A stretch of DNA of 64,000 nt, taken from assembly GCF_016522505.1 (NCBI RefSeq), contig NZ_JAEHOH010000002.1:33589-97588 (forward strand), given 5' to 3'. Position 1 is the first letter of the stretch. The number at the start of each line of letters is the position of its first letter. The position numbers and the translations under genes are program-made. This DNA comes from Leucobacter chromiisoli (GTDB lineage Bacteria > Actinomycetota > Actinomycetes > Actinomycetales > Microbacteriaceae). Of the stretch, positions 47,459 through 55,756 are shown one piece after another. The notes beneath the pieces are model-generated. The model saw nothing but the letters and a program-made list of their open reading frames with translations. It was not told the DNA's origin and searched no databases.

Positions 47459-49030
47459 TCAGTGCGAGGCGGCCGACACGTCGGTGCCCTTGGGCGTCAT
47501 GAAGAACACGAGCGCGGCGACGGCGAGCATGATGGCGCCTCCCGCGATCCCGGTCGCCTGCATCGAGTGCGTGAACGCGACGCCGGCCTCGTGGGCGAGC
47601 TCCGGGATCCCGAGTTCGCCCGAGATCGCGACGGCGGCGCCGAGCGACTCCTCCGCCTGGGCGGCGAGCCTCGGGTCGACCGCGTCGAGCAGGCCGCCCG
47701 CGGTGAACTCCGCCCGGTACATGAGTGCCGAGATGCTGCCGAGGATCGCGACGCCGAGCACGGCGCCGAGCTCGTACGAGGTCTCCTCGAGCGCACCGGC
47801 GTTGCCGGCCTTCTCCTCGGGGGAGCCGTGCATGATCATCGCGGAGCCGATGGCGAGGGATCCGGTGCCGGCGCCCACGAGGGTGAGCGCGATGAGCACC
47901 GTGACGCCGTTCAGCGTGCCCGGCTGGAGGCCGACGAGCAGCATGCCGACGCCCGCGAACCCGACACCGCCGGCGAGGACGGCGCGGGCCCCGATGAGGC
48001 GCGCCAGCGGGGGAGCCGCGAGCGAGGCGATCGCGCCGGCGATCGCGACGGGGAACAGCCGGATCCCGGCCTCGACGGGCGAGGCGCCATCGACGAGCTG
48101 CATCCACTGCGCGAGCAGCAGCAGGGCGGCGACCATCGCGAAGGTCGAGCCGAGCGCCGCGATGATGCCCGCCGAGAACGGACGGCTGCGGAAGAGGCGA
48201 AGCTCGAGCAGGGGGTCCGTGCGGCGGAAGCTCCGGATCCCGAACCACGCGAGCAGCCCGCCGCCCGCGACGAGGGCGGCCCACGCCTCGGGCACCAGCA
48301 GGCTGGCCTCCTTGCCGAAGGCCTTGATCGCCCAGATGAGCAGCGTCATGCCGACGAGGGAGAGGAGCGCGGCGAGCACGTCCCAGCGGCCCGGGCTCGC
48401 GACCCGCGACTCGGGCAGCAGGAAGATGCCCGCGATCACGCCGATCAGCATGAGCGGCACGTTGATGAGGAACGCGGCGTGCCACGAGAAGTGCTCGAGC
48501 AGGAAGCCGCCGACGAGCGGGCCCACGGCGGCGCCGAGGCCCGAGACCGCGGCCCAGATGCTGAGGGCGGTGGCGCGCTCCCTGGGGTCGGTGAAGATGA
48601 CCCGGATCAGGGAGAGCGTCGTCGGCATGATCATCGCGCCGCCGAAGCCGAGCAGGGCGCGGATCGCGATGACCGACTCCGCCGTCGAGGCGAAGAGCAC
48701 GAGCAGGGAGGCCCCGCCGAAGATCGTGTAGCCGAGCAGCAGCATGCGCTTGCGGCCCCAGCGATCGGCGATCGCGGCGAACGAGACCAGCAGGCCGGCG
48801 AGGATCAGGGAGTAGATGTCGACGATCCAGAGCTGCTGCGCCGAGGTGGGGTGCAGCTCGGCCGCCATCTCGGGCAGCGCGATGTTGAGGATCGTCATGT
48901 CCATCGTGATCACCAGCAGGCTCGCGGTGAGCACGGCGACGGCGGCCCAGCGGCGGCCGCGGGTGAGCCGCGGGGCGGTGCCGGGGGCCGGGTTCGCGGC
49001 GGTGCCGGCGGGTGCGGACGGGGTGGACAT
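47459..49030 (-). CDS. DHA2-family (QacA/SmvA-like) multidrug efflux MFS transporter
   Basis: A 523-residue 14-span major facilitator. Near the N-terminus LVITMDMTILNIALPEMAAEL, QLWIVDIYSLILAGLLV and ADRWGRKRMLLLGY (motif A) match the QacA/SmvA/LfrA type of proton-driven exporters of quaternary ammonium compounds and dyes. Antiporter motif C-like GLGAAVGPLVGGFLLE is near residue 165. It is co-transcribed with the TetR gene (2-nt gap). Drug range is inferred from the family. Confidence 0.88.
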   Translation of the reverse strand: MSTPSAPAGTAANPAPGTAPRLTRGRRWAAVAVLTASLLVITMDMTILNIALPEMAAELHPTSAQQLWIVDIYSLILAGLLVSFAAIADRWGRKRMLLLGYTIFGGASLLVLFASTAESVIAIRALLGFGGAMIMPTTLSLIRVIFTDPRERATALSIWAAVSGLGAAVGPLVGGFLLEHFSWHAAFLINVPLMLIGVIAGIFLLPESRVASPGRWDVLAALLSLVGMTLLIWAIKAFGKEASLLVPEAWAALVAGGGLLAWFGIRSFRRTDPLLELRLFRSRPFSAGIIAALGSTFAMVAALLLLAQWMQLVDGASPVEAGIRLFPVAIAGAIASLAAPPLARLIGARAVLAGGVGFAGVGMLLVGLQPGTLNGVTVLIALTLVGAGTGSLAIGSAMIMHGSPEEKAGNAGALEETSYELGAVLGVAILGSISALMYRAEFTAGGLLDAVDPRLAAQAEESLGAAVAISGELGIPELAHEAGVAFTHSMQATGIAGGAIMLAVAALVFFMTPKGTDVSAASH

Positions 49031-49032
49031 GG

Positions 49033-49725
49033 TTATCGGTTCTCCGGTCGGGTGGGCATCGCCGCGAGCGCGCGGAGCGTGTCGGCGAGGTGGTCGGGTG
49101 AGATCGGGGCGTCGTGCAGCGCCGCGTGCATCGTGGCGCCGTCGAGGTAGGTGGCGATGGCGATCGCGCGCTCTCGGCCGAGGCGGGCGGCGATCATGTC
49201 GACCATGCGGTCGAACCAGCGCAGGGCGAGCGCCCGCATGCGGGCGTCGGTGGTGCCGGCCGTCATCAGCGCGATGTCGGCGTGCACCTGGCGCGAGTCG
49301 AGCAGGAAGCGGTGCATGGCCTCGGCGAGGCGGTCGAAGTCGTCGCCGTCCTCGTCGATGAGATGCTGCATCTCGGCGAGCTCCTCGTCGATCTGCTCGG
49401 CCAGCAGCTCGAGGGCGGCCTCGCGCAGCTCGTCGATCGACGAGAAGTACTGCGTTGTCGAGCCGAGCGCCACGCCGGCCCGCTTCGCGATGGCGCGATG
49501 CGTGAGGGCTGCGGCGCCGTTCTCGATGACGAGCTCGGCCGCGGCGGTGAGGATCGCCCGGCGTCGGCCCTCGGGGTCGTGCCGACGCCGGACGGGCGGG
49601 GAGGGGATCGCGGACGCCGGTGCTGCTTCTGCGGTTGCGGCGTCGGCGTTGGCCGTCGGTGCTGCTGCTGCCGTCGCTGGTGCTGCTGCTTCGACGGTCG
49701 CTGCTGCTTCTGCGGTTGCGGGCAT
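49033..49725 (-). CDS. TetR-family regulator of the efflux pump
   Basis: A 230-residue regulator. A 50-residue Ala-rich tail ([19 protein letters not shown]) precedes the helix-turn-helix ([40 protein letters not shown]). The C-terminal ligand domain is all-helical. ATG 49725 has AGGAGGG 4 nt upstream. The gene begins 34 bp from a TGTACA-rich double palindrome, so it probably represses its own operon and is released by a pump substrate. Confidence 0.86.
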   Translation of the reverse strand: MPATAEAAATVEAAAPATAAAAPTANADAATAEAAPASAIPSPPVRRRHDPEGRRRAILTAAAELVIENGAAALTHRAIAKRAGVALGSTTQYFSSIDELREAALELLAEQIDEELAEMQHLIDEDGDDFDRLAEAMHRFLLDSRQVHADIALMTAGTTDARMRALALRWFDRMVDMIAARLGRERAIAIATYLDGATMHAALHDAPISPDHLADTLRALAAMPTRPENR

Positions 49726-49759
49726 GATTCCCTCCTCTCGGCGCCTCAATTTGGACGCT

Positions 49760-49780
49760 TGTACATGTACATTTGTACAT
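49760..49780. promoter_or_regulatory. TetR operator candidate
   Basis: Two overlapping palindromes: TGTACATGTACA (49760-49771, perfect) and ATGTACATTTGTACAT (49765-49780, perfect 7-bp arms). Located between the divergent tetR-efflux operon and rraA. Confidence 0.75.
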
Positions 49781-49920
49781 CACTGATCGCGGCGGTGGCA
49801 ATCCCGCTCGCGGCTCTCCCAGATTTCGCTCGGTTTCGACGAGGATGCCGTTGTCGGTGCGGCAGGGTAGCGTGGGCCGCGAAAACCGGGCACCGCGCCC
49901 GGTCACCAGAAGGGGAAACG

Positions 49921-50394
49921 ATGACGACGCAGATCAGCACCGCCGACCTGTACGACGTGCAGGGCGAGGAGCTGCAGTCGACGCCGCTGCAGTTCCAGAA
50001 CATCGGGGCCGTGAGCTCCTTCAGCGGTCCCATCCGCACCGTCCGGTGCTTCCAGGACAACGCCCTGCTCAAGCAGATCCTCGGCACGCCGGGGGAGGGG
50101 GCGGTGCTCGTGATCGACGGCGGCGGCTCGCTCGAGACGGCGCTCGTGGGCGACATCATCGCGACCCTGGGTGTCGACAACGGGTGGGCCGGGCTCATCG
50201 TGAACGGGGCGATCCGGGATCGCGTGGCGATCTCCACGCTGCCCATCGGGGTGAAGGCGCTCGGCTCGAACCCCGCGAAGTCGACGAAGACGGGTGAGGG
50301 CGAGGCGGATGTGCCGGTCACCTTCGGCGGCATCACCTACCGGCCGGGCGCCACCGTGTGGTGCGACGATGACGGGATCCTCGCCGAGCACTAG
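49921..50394 (+). CDS. rraA: RraA-family protein
   Basis: A 157-residue RraA protein: [48 protein letters not shown] with the conserved Arg-Asp, and [12 protein letters not shown]. In E. coli RraA inhibits RNase E; many members are 4-hydroxy-4-methyl-2-oxoglutarate aldolases/oxaloacetate decarboxylases. A GAAGGGGAAACG box precedes the ATG, and a TAGCGT -10-like box lies at 49870-49875. It is the stand-alone relative of the RraA domain fused at 248-1747. Confidence 0.88.
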   Translation: MTTQISTADLYDVQGEELQSTPLQFQNIGAVSSFSGPIRTVRCFQDNALLKQILGTPGEGAVLVIDGGGSLETALVGDIIATLGVDNGWAGLIVNGAIRDRVAISTLPIGVKALGSNPAKSTKTGEGEADVPVTFGGITYRPGATVWCDDDGILAEH

Positions 50395-50455
50395 GGTCGC
50401 GGGCGCGGGGGCGGGCGCGGGAGCGGGGGCGGGCGCGGGAGCGGGGGTTCCACCG
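50395..50455. repeat. G-rich low-complexity tract after rraA
   Basis: GCGGGAGCGGGGGCGGGC-type units repeated head to tail, directly after the rraA stop. The run is almost free of A and T and shows no gene. Confidence 0.6.
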
Positions 50456-50505
50456 GACCGTCCGTGGGTGACGCCCGCGCGATCTCCTCGGACGCGGGCG
50501 TGGGA

Positions 50506-51396
50506 TCAGAGCGCGGGCAGCTGCCTCACGAGGGTGCCGGATCCGCGGATGGTCGCGGCGCCCGCCGCGATGCAGCGGGCCTTGAGCTCGGCGTCGCTCG
50601 TGACGACCGTGACTCGGCTGCCGGTCGCGACGAGACGCGCCACCTCGCCCACGATCGTGTCGTCTCCGAGGCCCGGGGCGTCGACCACGGCGGCGTGCGC
50701 GCCTCCGGCGATTCCGCGCGAGACGCCCTCGGTGACGATCACCCAGTCGGGGAAGGCGAGGTGCAGGCCGGGCACCCTCGTCTCGGGCAGGTCGAGGAAC
50801 CCCGAGCGGACGCCGGTCTCGGCGAGCCGGTCGATGCGATCCCGCAGTCGCTCGGCGGCGGCGCGGCGATCCCTCCACCAGCCGTCGGGCACCGACCCGA
50901 CCACGTTCGCCGCGTCGACCACGACGGTCGGGGTCGCGTCGAGCAGCGGGCGGAGCAGGGGCCAGCTGGCGGCGAAGCCGGGGTGCAGCGCGTGGCGCTC
51001 GACGTCGTCGAGCGGAGCCCAGGCGAGGGCGTGGCTCTCGGCGTCGGTGATGGTGGGCTCGAAGGGGGTGACGACGTCGGCGATCAGGGTCGTGTAGGTC
51101 CAGCCGCCGCGATCCAGCACGTGCGTGAACCGCGGCTGCACGGCGTCGTCGGGGATCCCGGCCTCCTCCTGGGACTCGCGGATCGCACCCGCGGTCGCCG
51201 CCTCGCCCTCGTGGCGGGCGCCCCCGGGGATGCCCCAGGTGTTGCCGTAGTCGCTCCAGGAGACGCGGTGCTGCAGCAGGATGGCGTCGCGCGCGCGGTC
51301 GTAGGCGAGCAGCCCGGCGGCGCCGAAGCGACCCCAGTAGCGCCCGCCGTCCGCGGCCGTGACCCAGGCGTCGCCGGGATCCCTCATGTCGCTCAT
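50506..51396 (-). CDS. Nudix hydrolase fused to a NYN/PIN-like domain
   Basis: A 296-residue two-domain protein. Residues about 20-150 are a Nudix fold with box GGARHEGEAATAGAIRESQE followed by EAGI (GX5EX7REUXEEXGU satisfied). Residues about 155-296 start with VVVDAANVVGSVPDGWWRDRR, the acidic first strand of NYN/YacP-like nucleases, and continue with VDAPGLGDDTIVGEVARL and VVTSDAELKARC. The first part hydrolyses a nucleoside diphosphate-linked compound; the second would cut RNA. Substrates are unknown. ATG at 51396. Confidence 0.82.
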   Translation of the reverse strand: MSDMRDPGDAWVTAADGGRYWGRFGAAGLLAYDRARDAILLQHRVSWSDYGNTWGIPGGARHEGEAATAGAIRESQEEAGIPDDAVQPRFTHVLDRGGWTYTTLIADVVTPFEPTITDAESHALAWAPLDDVERHALHPGFAASWPLLRPLLDATPTVVVDAANVVGSVPDGWWRDRRAAAERLRDRIDRLAETGVRSGFLDLPETRVPGLHLAFPDWVIVTEGVSRGIAGGAHAAVVDAPGLGDDTIVGEVARLVATGSRVTVVTSDAELKARCIAAGAATIRGSGTLVRQLPAL

Positions 51397-51511
51397 ATTC
51401 CCCCGTTGCGCCTCTCGCCCTGACTTCCCATTCTGTCGTGCCCGCGAGGTCGAGGGCCAGACCTCTGTCTCGGGGCCCCTGGGTCGGAGCCCTCGGGCCG
51501 GAGCCCTCGGG

Positions 51512-51895
51512 CTACGCCCGCTTGACCACGCTCGACTTCAGCTGCATGGGGCCGAAGCCGTCGATCCTGCAGTCGATATCGTGGCCGTCGTGCCCGTCGA
51601 CGAGGCGGATGCTCTTCACCTTGGTGCCGGCCTTGATGGTGCCGCCGCCCTTCACCCTGAGATCCTTCGCGACCGTCACGGCATCGCCGTCGCTGAGCAC
51701 GTTGCCGGCCGCGTCGCGGACCTCGCGAGGGGCATCCGCGCCGCCGGCCGCACCGTTGTCGTCCGAGCCCGCCTCGTCGGATCCGCCGTCGCCCGGTGCC
51801 CACTCGTGCGCGCACTCGGGGCAGATCAGCAGTGCGCCCATCTCGTAGACGTAGGGGCTCTGGCACTCGGGGCATGGGGGAAATTCGTCGCTCAT
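51512..51895 (-). CDS. phnA: PhnA/YjdM-family zinc-ribbon protein
   Basis: A 127-residue protein. The N-terminal zinc ribbon has [22 protein letters not shown] variable acidic linker leads to the PhnA domain ([52 protein letters not shown], [11 protein letters not shown]). Despite the historic name, it has no proven phosphonate role. Single gene with small intergenic gaps. Confidence 0.88.
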   Translation of the reverse strand: MSDEFPPCPECQSPYVYEMGALLICPECAHEWAPGDGGSDEAGSDDNGAAGGADAPREVRDAAGNVLSDGDAVTVAKDLRVKGGGTIKAGTKVKSIRLVDGHDGHDIDCRIDGFGPMQLKSSVVKRA

Positions 51896-51996
51896 GCTCT
51901 CAGCCTAGGGGCCGGTGCGACGACCGGTGCGACGGCCGGCGTTGCGGTCGGTGTGTGCGCCTTTCCAAGCACCCGGCGATGGGGGAGAATCGAGGC

Positions 51997-52434
51997 ATGG
52001 AGAACGTCAATGACCCGGTGACCGCCCTTCGGGAAGACGAGTGCTGGGAGCACCTGCGCGCGCACCAGCTCGGGCGCCTCGTGACCCGGGTGGGGGATGT
52101 CGTCGACATCTTCCCCGTGAACTACGTCGTCGACGGCGAGTCGATCGTGTTCCGCACCGCCGAGGGCGGCAAGCTCGCCGGCCTCACCATCAACGCGTCG
52201 GTGCTGTTCGAGGTCGACGAGTACACCGCAGACGACGCCTGGAGTGTCGTCGTGCGCGGGCAGGCGCACCGGATCGCCGACGAGGAGGAGCTCGCCGCCG
52301 TCGAGCAGCTGCCACTCGCGCCGATGGTGCCGACGCTGAAGCTCAACCACATCAGGATCACGCCCGACTCCGTGACAGGGCGCTCATTCAGGCGCGGGCC
52401 AGAGCCCGGCGTGTTCGACGTGCATCCATACTGA
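51997..52434 (+). CDS. Pyridoxamine 5'-phosphate oxidase-like flavin-binding protein
   Basis: A 145-residue split-barrel protein: CWEHLRAHQLGRLVTRVGD, DIFPVNYVVDGESIVFRTAEGGKL, VLFEVDEYTADDAWSVVVRGQA. This belongs to the small FMN/F420-binding group of the PNPOx-like superfamily common in actinobacteria. The substrate is unknown. ATG 51997 follows GGGGGAG and GAGG stretches. Last chromosomal gene before the tRNA-Pro locus. Confidence 0.8.
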   Translation: MENVNDPVTALREDECWEHLRAHQLGRLVTRVGDVVDIFPVNYVVDGESIVFRTAEGGKLAGLTINASVLFEVDEYTADDAWSVVVRGQAHRIADEEELAAVEQLPLAPMVPTLKLNHIRITPDSVTGRSFRRGPEPGVFDVHPY

Positions 52435-52452
52435 GGGTTGTGTCCGACTGCG

Positions 52453-52468
52453 ATCGGTTGCAACCGAT
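52453..52468. repeat. 16-bp perfect palindrome downstream of the flavin-protein gene
   Basis: ATCGGTTGCAACCGAT lies 19 nt after the stop at 52434 and ahead of the tRNA promoter. It may be an operator or part of a terminator. The rest of the 145-nt spacer holds the likely tRNA promoter (TAAGAT at 52519-52524). Confidence 0.45.
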
Positions 52469-52518
52469 GATTCTGCGGCCGGACTGCCGGGTGGTCATCT
52501 GCGTCTCGAAAGTATGGG

Positions 52519-52524
52519 TAAGAT
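52519..52524 (+). promoter_or_regulatory. -10 box upstream of the tRNA-Pro locus
   Basis: TAAGAT, 55 nt before the first partial tRNA unit. It is the only clear -10-like box in the spacer. No convincing -35 is visible. Confidence 0.4.
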
Positions 52525-52579
52525 AGAGGGGTTGCTTCGGCAGCGGACCGGCTCCGGCTGATTCCGTTGGAAGAGACGA

Positions 52580-52660
<81 letters not shown>

Positions 52661-52741
52661 CGGGATGTGGCGCAGCTTGGTAGCGCACCTGACTGGGGGT
52701 CAAGTGGGTTAGTGGGCTGTTTCGGTCTGAAAAGTGAACAA
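52661..52741 (+). pseudogene. Partial tRNA-Pro unit 2 (5' half only)
   Basis: An 81-bp unit directly after unit 1, with the same 38-nt foreign tail. Its acceptor start CGGGATG equals that of the complete gene. The anticodon stem CCTGA/TCAAG has one mismatch, as if unit 3 and unit 1 sequences had been joined within the shared TGACTGGGGGTCA core. Confidence 0.7.
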
Positions 52742-52815
52742 CGGGATGTGGCGCAGCTTGGTAGCGCACCTGACTGGGGGTCAGGGGGTCGCAGGTTCAA
52801 ATCCTGTCATCCCGA
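52742..52815 (+). tRNA. tRNA-Pro (GGG)
   Basis: Complete cloverleaf: acceptor CGGGATG (52742-52748) pairs with CATCCCG (52808-52814). D arm GCGC..GCGC, anticodon stem CCTGA/TCAGG with loop CTGGGGG (anticodon GGG), and T arm with GGTTCAAATCC. CCA is not encoded. It lies at the left edge of an integrated element whose integrase gene starts 174 nt away. Confidence 0.93.
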
Positions 52816-52820
52816 CAGAA

Positions 52821-52855
52821 AAGCCCTGGTGAGATGGTAAATCTCACCAGGGCTT
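52821..52855 (+). terminator. Terminator of the tRNA-Pro locus
   Basis: A 15-bp perfect stem (52821-52835 with 52841-52855) around the loop GGTAA, 5 nt after the tRNA. Confidence 0.8.
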
Positions 52856-52988
52856 CGTCGTCTCGCTGGAGGGGTTTATGTAGACCTCTGCTCGCTCCGT
52901 GACGGTCGTCCAGCGGCCGGCCCGAGAACGCCGTCTACGACGAGCCGGGACCAAACCGGGACCAGAGGGCATGATCCCGTCCCCTTCT

Positions 52989-54206
52989 TCAGCTGATCGA
53001 GGGCGCACGGGAGTCCCGCACCGGATGTTGAACACCCGTGGAACCTTGGCTGCTGAGGAAGGCGTTGGCCTGTGCGGCGGCGTCCGCCAGGTGCCGGGTG
53101 TCGGGGTGCAGATACCCTCGCGTGGTTTCCAAAGACTTGTGCCCGAGGATCCCCTGCAGCACATGCAGAGGGATGCCCGCATCGGCGAGCCAGGTTGCTC
53201 CGGTGTGCCGCAGGCCGTGCCGAGTGAGGTTCGGCAAACCGAGTTCCGTGACCACCGCATCCCACTTCGTGGCGTCGCGAACGGTAGCGGTCGTGAGGAC
53301 GCCTCCGCGCGGCCCGGTGAGGAGTCGCTCATCCGGCGCGCGACCAGCGGTAAGACGTCGGAGGACAGGCTCGAGGGGCTGCAGGATCGGGACGTGTCGA
53401 ATCTCGCGCCCTTTGGTCTGCTTCGTGACCAGCCCACCGGAGCCGGGGAAAGTCTGGCGCCGGATCGTCACGATCCGCTGATCCCAGTCCACGTCGCCGA
53501 CCTGTAGCCCTGCAACTTCGGATCCTCGGGAAGCAAGGAGAGCGCAGAGCATGACGAAGTCTGAGTAGCTTTGGTGAACCTTGCCGCAGGCATTCGCCAA
53601 GGTAGTGAGCGTCGCAAGATCTTTGAGGGCATGTACTCGCGGTGACGTGTCGTTCTCGACGACGGTGAGGGCGGTCTTGCCTAGGCTGCGACGCGAACGC
53701 TGGCGGGCGGGGTTGCTCTGGATGACATCGTCGCGGACTGCTTCATCGAGCACGCGCACGAGCGGTGCGATTGTGTTCTTGATCGTCGACGCGGAGCAGC
53801 GCGTTTCCCAGTCATCGATCGTGCGATCGATCATGCCTGCCGTAATCTGCGAGATCGGGAGATGGCCCAGGGACGGCAGGACGCGCAAGCGAAGGCCGAC
53901 TTTGTATCCGTCCACGGTGGAGGTGGGATCCAAGCCCCGCATCCAACGGTCGCCGATAAAGGTGACGTACTCCGACAGCGAGATACGCCGGTCGATTCCG
54001 GTCTCTGCCGAGGCCTGCAAGCCTCGGAAGAACTCCTCGGCCGCTTCTTCGTCCGGAACGACGAGTGCACGAACCATCCGCTTCTTCGTCTCGGGGTCTG
54101 TCCATCTCGCCCGAGCGCGGATGCCTGATCGTCGGTACTCCAGGTCGGTGGCGACCTTCACCCCGATCGGTGGAATGGGCGGCAGGCCGTTATCAGGGCC
54201 GCTCAT
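52989..54206 (-). CDS. int: Tyrosine site-specific integrase
   Basis: A 405-residue phage-type integrase. An N-terminal arm-binding part and SAM-like core domain (SLSEYVTFIGDRWMRGLDPTSTVDGYKVGLRLRV) are followed by the catalytic domain: ASRGSEVAGL (Arg I), HGLRHTGATWLADAG (His-x-x-Arg) and LGHKSLETTRGYLHP (His and Tyr nucleophile). It points toward the tRNA-Pro and overlaps the excisionase gene by 14 nt. That is the standard left end of an integrative element inserted at a tRNA gene. Confidence 0.92.
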   Translation of the reverse strand: MSGPDNGLPPIPPIGVKVATDLEYRRSGIRARARWTDPETKKRMVRALVVPDEEAAEEFFRGLQASAETGIDRRISLSEYVTFIGDRWMRGLDPTSTVDGYKVGLRLRVLPSLGHLPISQITAGMIDRTIDDWETRCSASTIKNTIAPLVRVLDEAVRDDVIQSNPARQRSRRSLGKTALTVVENDTSPRVHALKDLATLTTLANACGKVHQSYSDFVMLCALLASRGSEVAGLQVGDVDWDQRIVTIRRQTFPGSGGLVTKQTKGREIRHVPILQPLEPVLRRLTAGRAPDERLLTGPRGGVLTTATVRDATKWDAVVTELGLPNLTRHGLRHTGATWLADAGIPLHVLQGILGHKSLETTRGYLHPDTRHLADAAAQANAFLSSQGSTGVQHPVRDSRAPSIS

Positions 54207-54393
54207 GGCTCAGCGACTCCAACCAGGCTTCGACTGCGTCGAGCCGATACCGGGTGATGCCTCCCAACTTGAGGAACGGCGGCCCCTTCTCATCTGCCCG
54301 CCACCGCGACAGCGTTGACTCCGATACCTTGAGGAGCACGGCCACCTCGTGACTATCGAGGAGCGGCGAGGTCAGGGCTGGCTCGTCGCTCAT
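54193..54393 (-). CDS. xis: Excisionase/AlpA-like helix-turn-helix protein
   Basis: A 66-residue MerR-like winged helix: LLDSHEVAVLLKVSESTLSRWRADEKGPPFLKLGGITRYRLDAVEAWL, with the GGxxRY wing. Such proteins act as recombination directionality factors beside integrases. ATG 54393 overlaps the stop of the DUF4913 gene (ATGA). A longer start at 54408 is less likely. Confidence 0.85.
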   Translation of the reverse strand: MSDEPALTSPLLDSHEVAVLLKVSESTLSRWRADEKGPPFLKLGGITRYRLDAVEAWLESLSHERP

Positions 54394-55055
54394 GGCTGCT
54401 CCCGCCACTCGAGGTTCGTGATCTCTCGGATCGTGGCGTTCTGCTCCGCCCGACGTGCAAGTACTTGCTCTTCCACGAACGCGAGGAAGTCCTCGGTGCG
54501 GTTCGTGACCGTGCGCTCGGTCGTGTCGGGAGCCTCCCAGTCTTCGGCTTCACCGCCGGGCCACTCGGTGATGCGGGTGGCGCGGTCGCGGTCGAGGCGG
54601 GTGCCGGAGATCGTGACCCAGTCGCGGAGGCGCTCGCGCGCGATCGCGAAGTCGTGGTGCCAGGCGAGGGCCTGGTTGCCTTTGGCCTGCGGGTCGAAGC
54701 AGAACAGCCAGTGCTGCCTGAGCGCCGACAGCTCCCACAGGAGTTCGGGGTGCCGGTGCCACATCGGCGGCACGACCTGGGCGGGCAGCCCGTAGGTGTG
54801 GCGGAGCCAGTCGACCCAGGCGTTCAGCTCGAGGAGCTCATGCTCGACATCGCCGGGCGGCAGCGTGCGCCAGTTGATCGGCCTGGGGACAGCGCCGAGA
54901 GTCTTCGCGATGTCGTTCGCGTACGCCTGCCTCGCGACCTCTCGGGCTGTCGCCGCGACATCCGGCGGCAGCCCCTCGTCGGCACCATCAGCCGGGGCGT
55001 CGCCCCCAGCAGGCGGGGCGTCGCCCCCGGCAGGCGGGGTGGGGTCGGTATTCAT
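54390..55055 (-). CDS. DUF4913-like protein of the integrated element
   Basis: A 221-residue protein. A Pro/Ala/Gly-rich tail with PPAGGDA repeats precedes a conserved-looking region (LNAWVDWLRHTYGLPAQVVPPMWHRHPELLWELSALRQHWLF, DPQAKGNQALAWHHDFAIARERL) that resembles DUF4913 proteins of actinobacterial conjugative elements. Function unknown. ATG 55055 has GGAG 8 nt upstream; the stop is coupled to the excisionase start. The assignment to DUF4913 is from memory of the family pattern. Confidence 0.6.
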   Translation of the reverse strand: MNTDPTPPAGGDAPPAGGDAPADGADEGLPPDVAATAREVARQAYANDIAKTLGAVPRPINWRTLPPGDVEHELLELNAWVDWLRHTYGLPAQVVPPMWHRHPELLWELSALRQHWLFCFDPQAKGNQALAWHHDFAIARERLRDWVTISGTRLDRDRATRITEWPGGEAEDWEAPDTTERTVTNRTEDFLAFVEEQVLARRAEQNATIREITNLEWREQP

Positions 55056-55163
55056 CAGAGGTACTCCAAACGCGTGAACGAGAAAGAAGGGCAGCGCGTG
55101 GCGCTGCAATGAGGGGCGGGTGCGGCAGCCGGCCGAGTCGCGGGGCGGGCTGCCGCACCCGGG

Positions 55164-55682
55164 TCAGCGGGCGACCGCTTCCCGCTGCACGGCCGGGGTC
55201 GTGGCGGCCTGGGGCGTGTCGGGGTCGAGCTGCGCTTCGCGTTCGGCGAGCGCCTGCTGCATCTCCCGGGCGGGGGTGTCGTGCTGCGGGCTGTCGCGGT
55301 CGGGGCGGCGACGATCGACGGTGTAGTTCGTGGTGTTGTTGTCGTGCCCGATCCGGGACGCGACGTACTGCTCGCGCTCCTGGCCCTCACTGTTGGTGTA
55401 CTCGCGCTTCTCGGCCACGGCGATGAAGTTGTCGCCCTTGCGGAACTTCTCGTACGCGCGTTCGGCGGACTTGCGGTACATCACCAGATCACCGAAGTCG
55501 GGCTCGAGCTCGGTGAACGAGCTGTCCTCCTCGCGTCGGGACTGCGGCTCACCGATCCGGGCATAGAACCGCGCATCGCCTTTGCTCGTGAACGTCAGCT
55601 CCGGGTCGGAAGCGATGAACCCCCACAGCGGCTTCTTCTGCCGCTGCTGCTCCTCGGCTTGATCCTGCGGTTCGTCGGCCAT
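55164..55682 (-). CDS. SSB-like OB-fold protein of the integrated element
   Basis: A 172-residue protein. The order WGFIASDPELTFTSKGDARFYARIGEP, a variable loop, MYRKSAERAYEKFRKGDNFIAVAEKREY and EQYVASRIGHDNN resembles a single-stranded-DNA-binding OB fold. A disordered, charged C-terminus follows. ATG 55682 has AAGGAG 8 nt upstream. In a conjugative element it would protect or organise transferred DNA. The call is by fold pattern only. Confidence 0.62.
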   Translation of the reverse strand: MADEPQDQAEEQQRQKKPLWGFIASDPELTFTSKGDARFYARIGEPQSRREEDSSFTELEPDFGDLVMYRKSAERAYEKFRKGDNFIAVAEKREYTNSEGQEREQYVASRIGHDNNTTNYTVDRRRPDRDSPQHDTPAREMQQALAEREAQLDPDTPQAATTPAVQREAVAR

Positions 55683-55756
55683 CAGCTTCACTCCTTGCCT
55701 CGCGCCCCGCAGCCGTGGTGCGGGGTCACCAGGCAGGTACGACCCCCACCAGAGAC

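Noticed and set aside
55056..55163. Short gene between the DUF4913-like and SSB-like genes
   Set aside because: Only about 100 nt, with no start codon preceded by a ribosome-binding site in a sensible frame. It is treated as a spacer.
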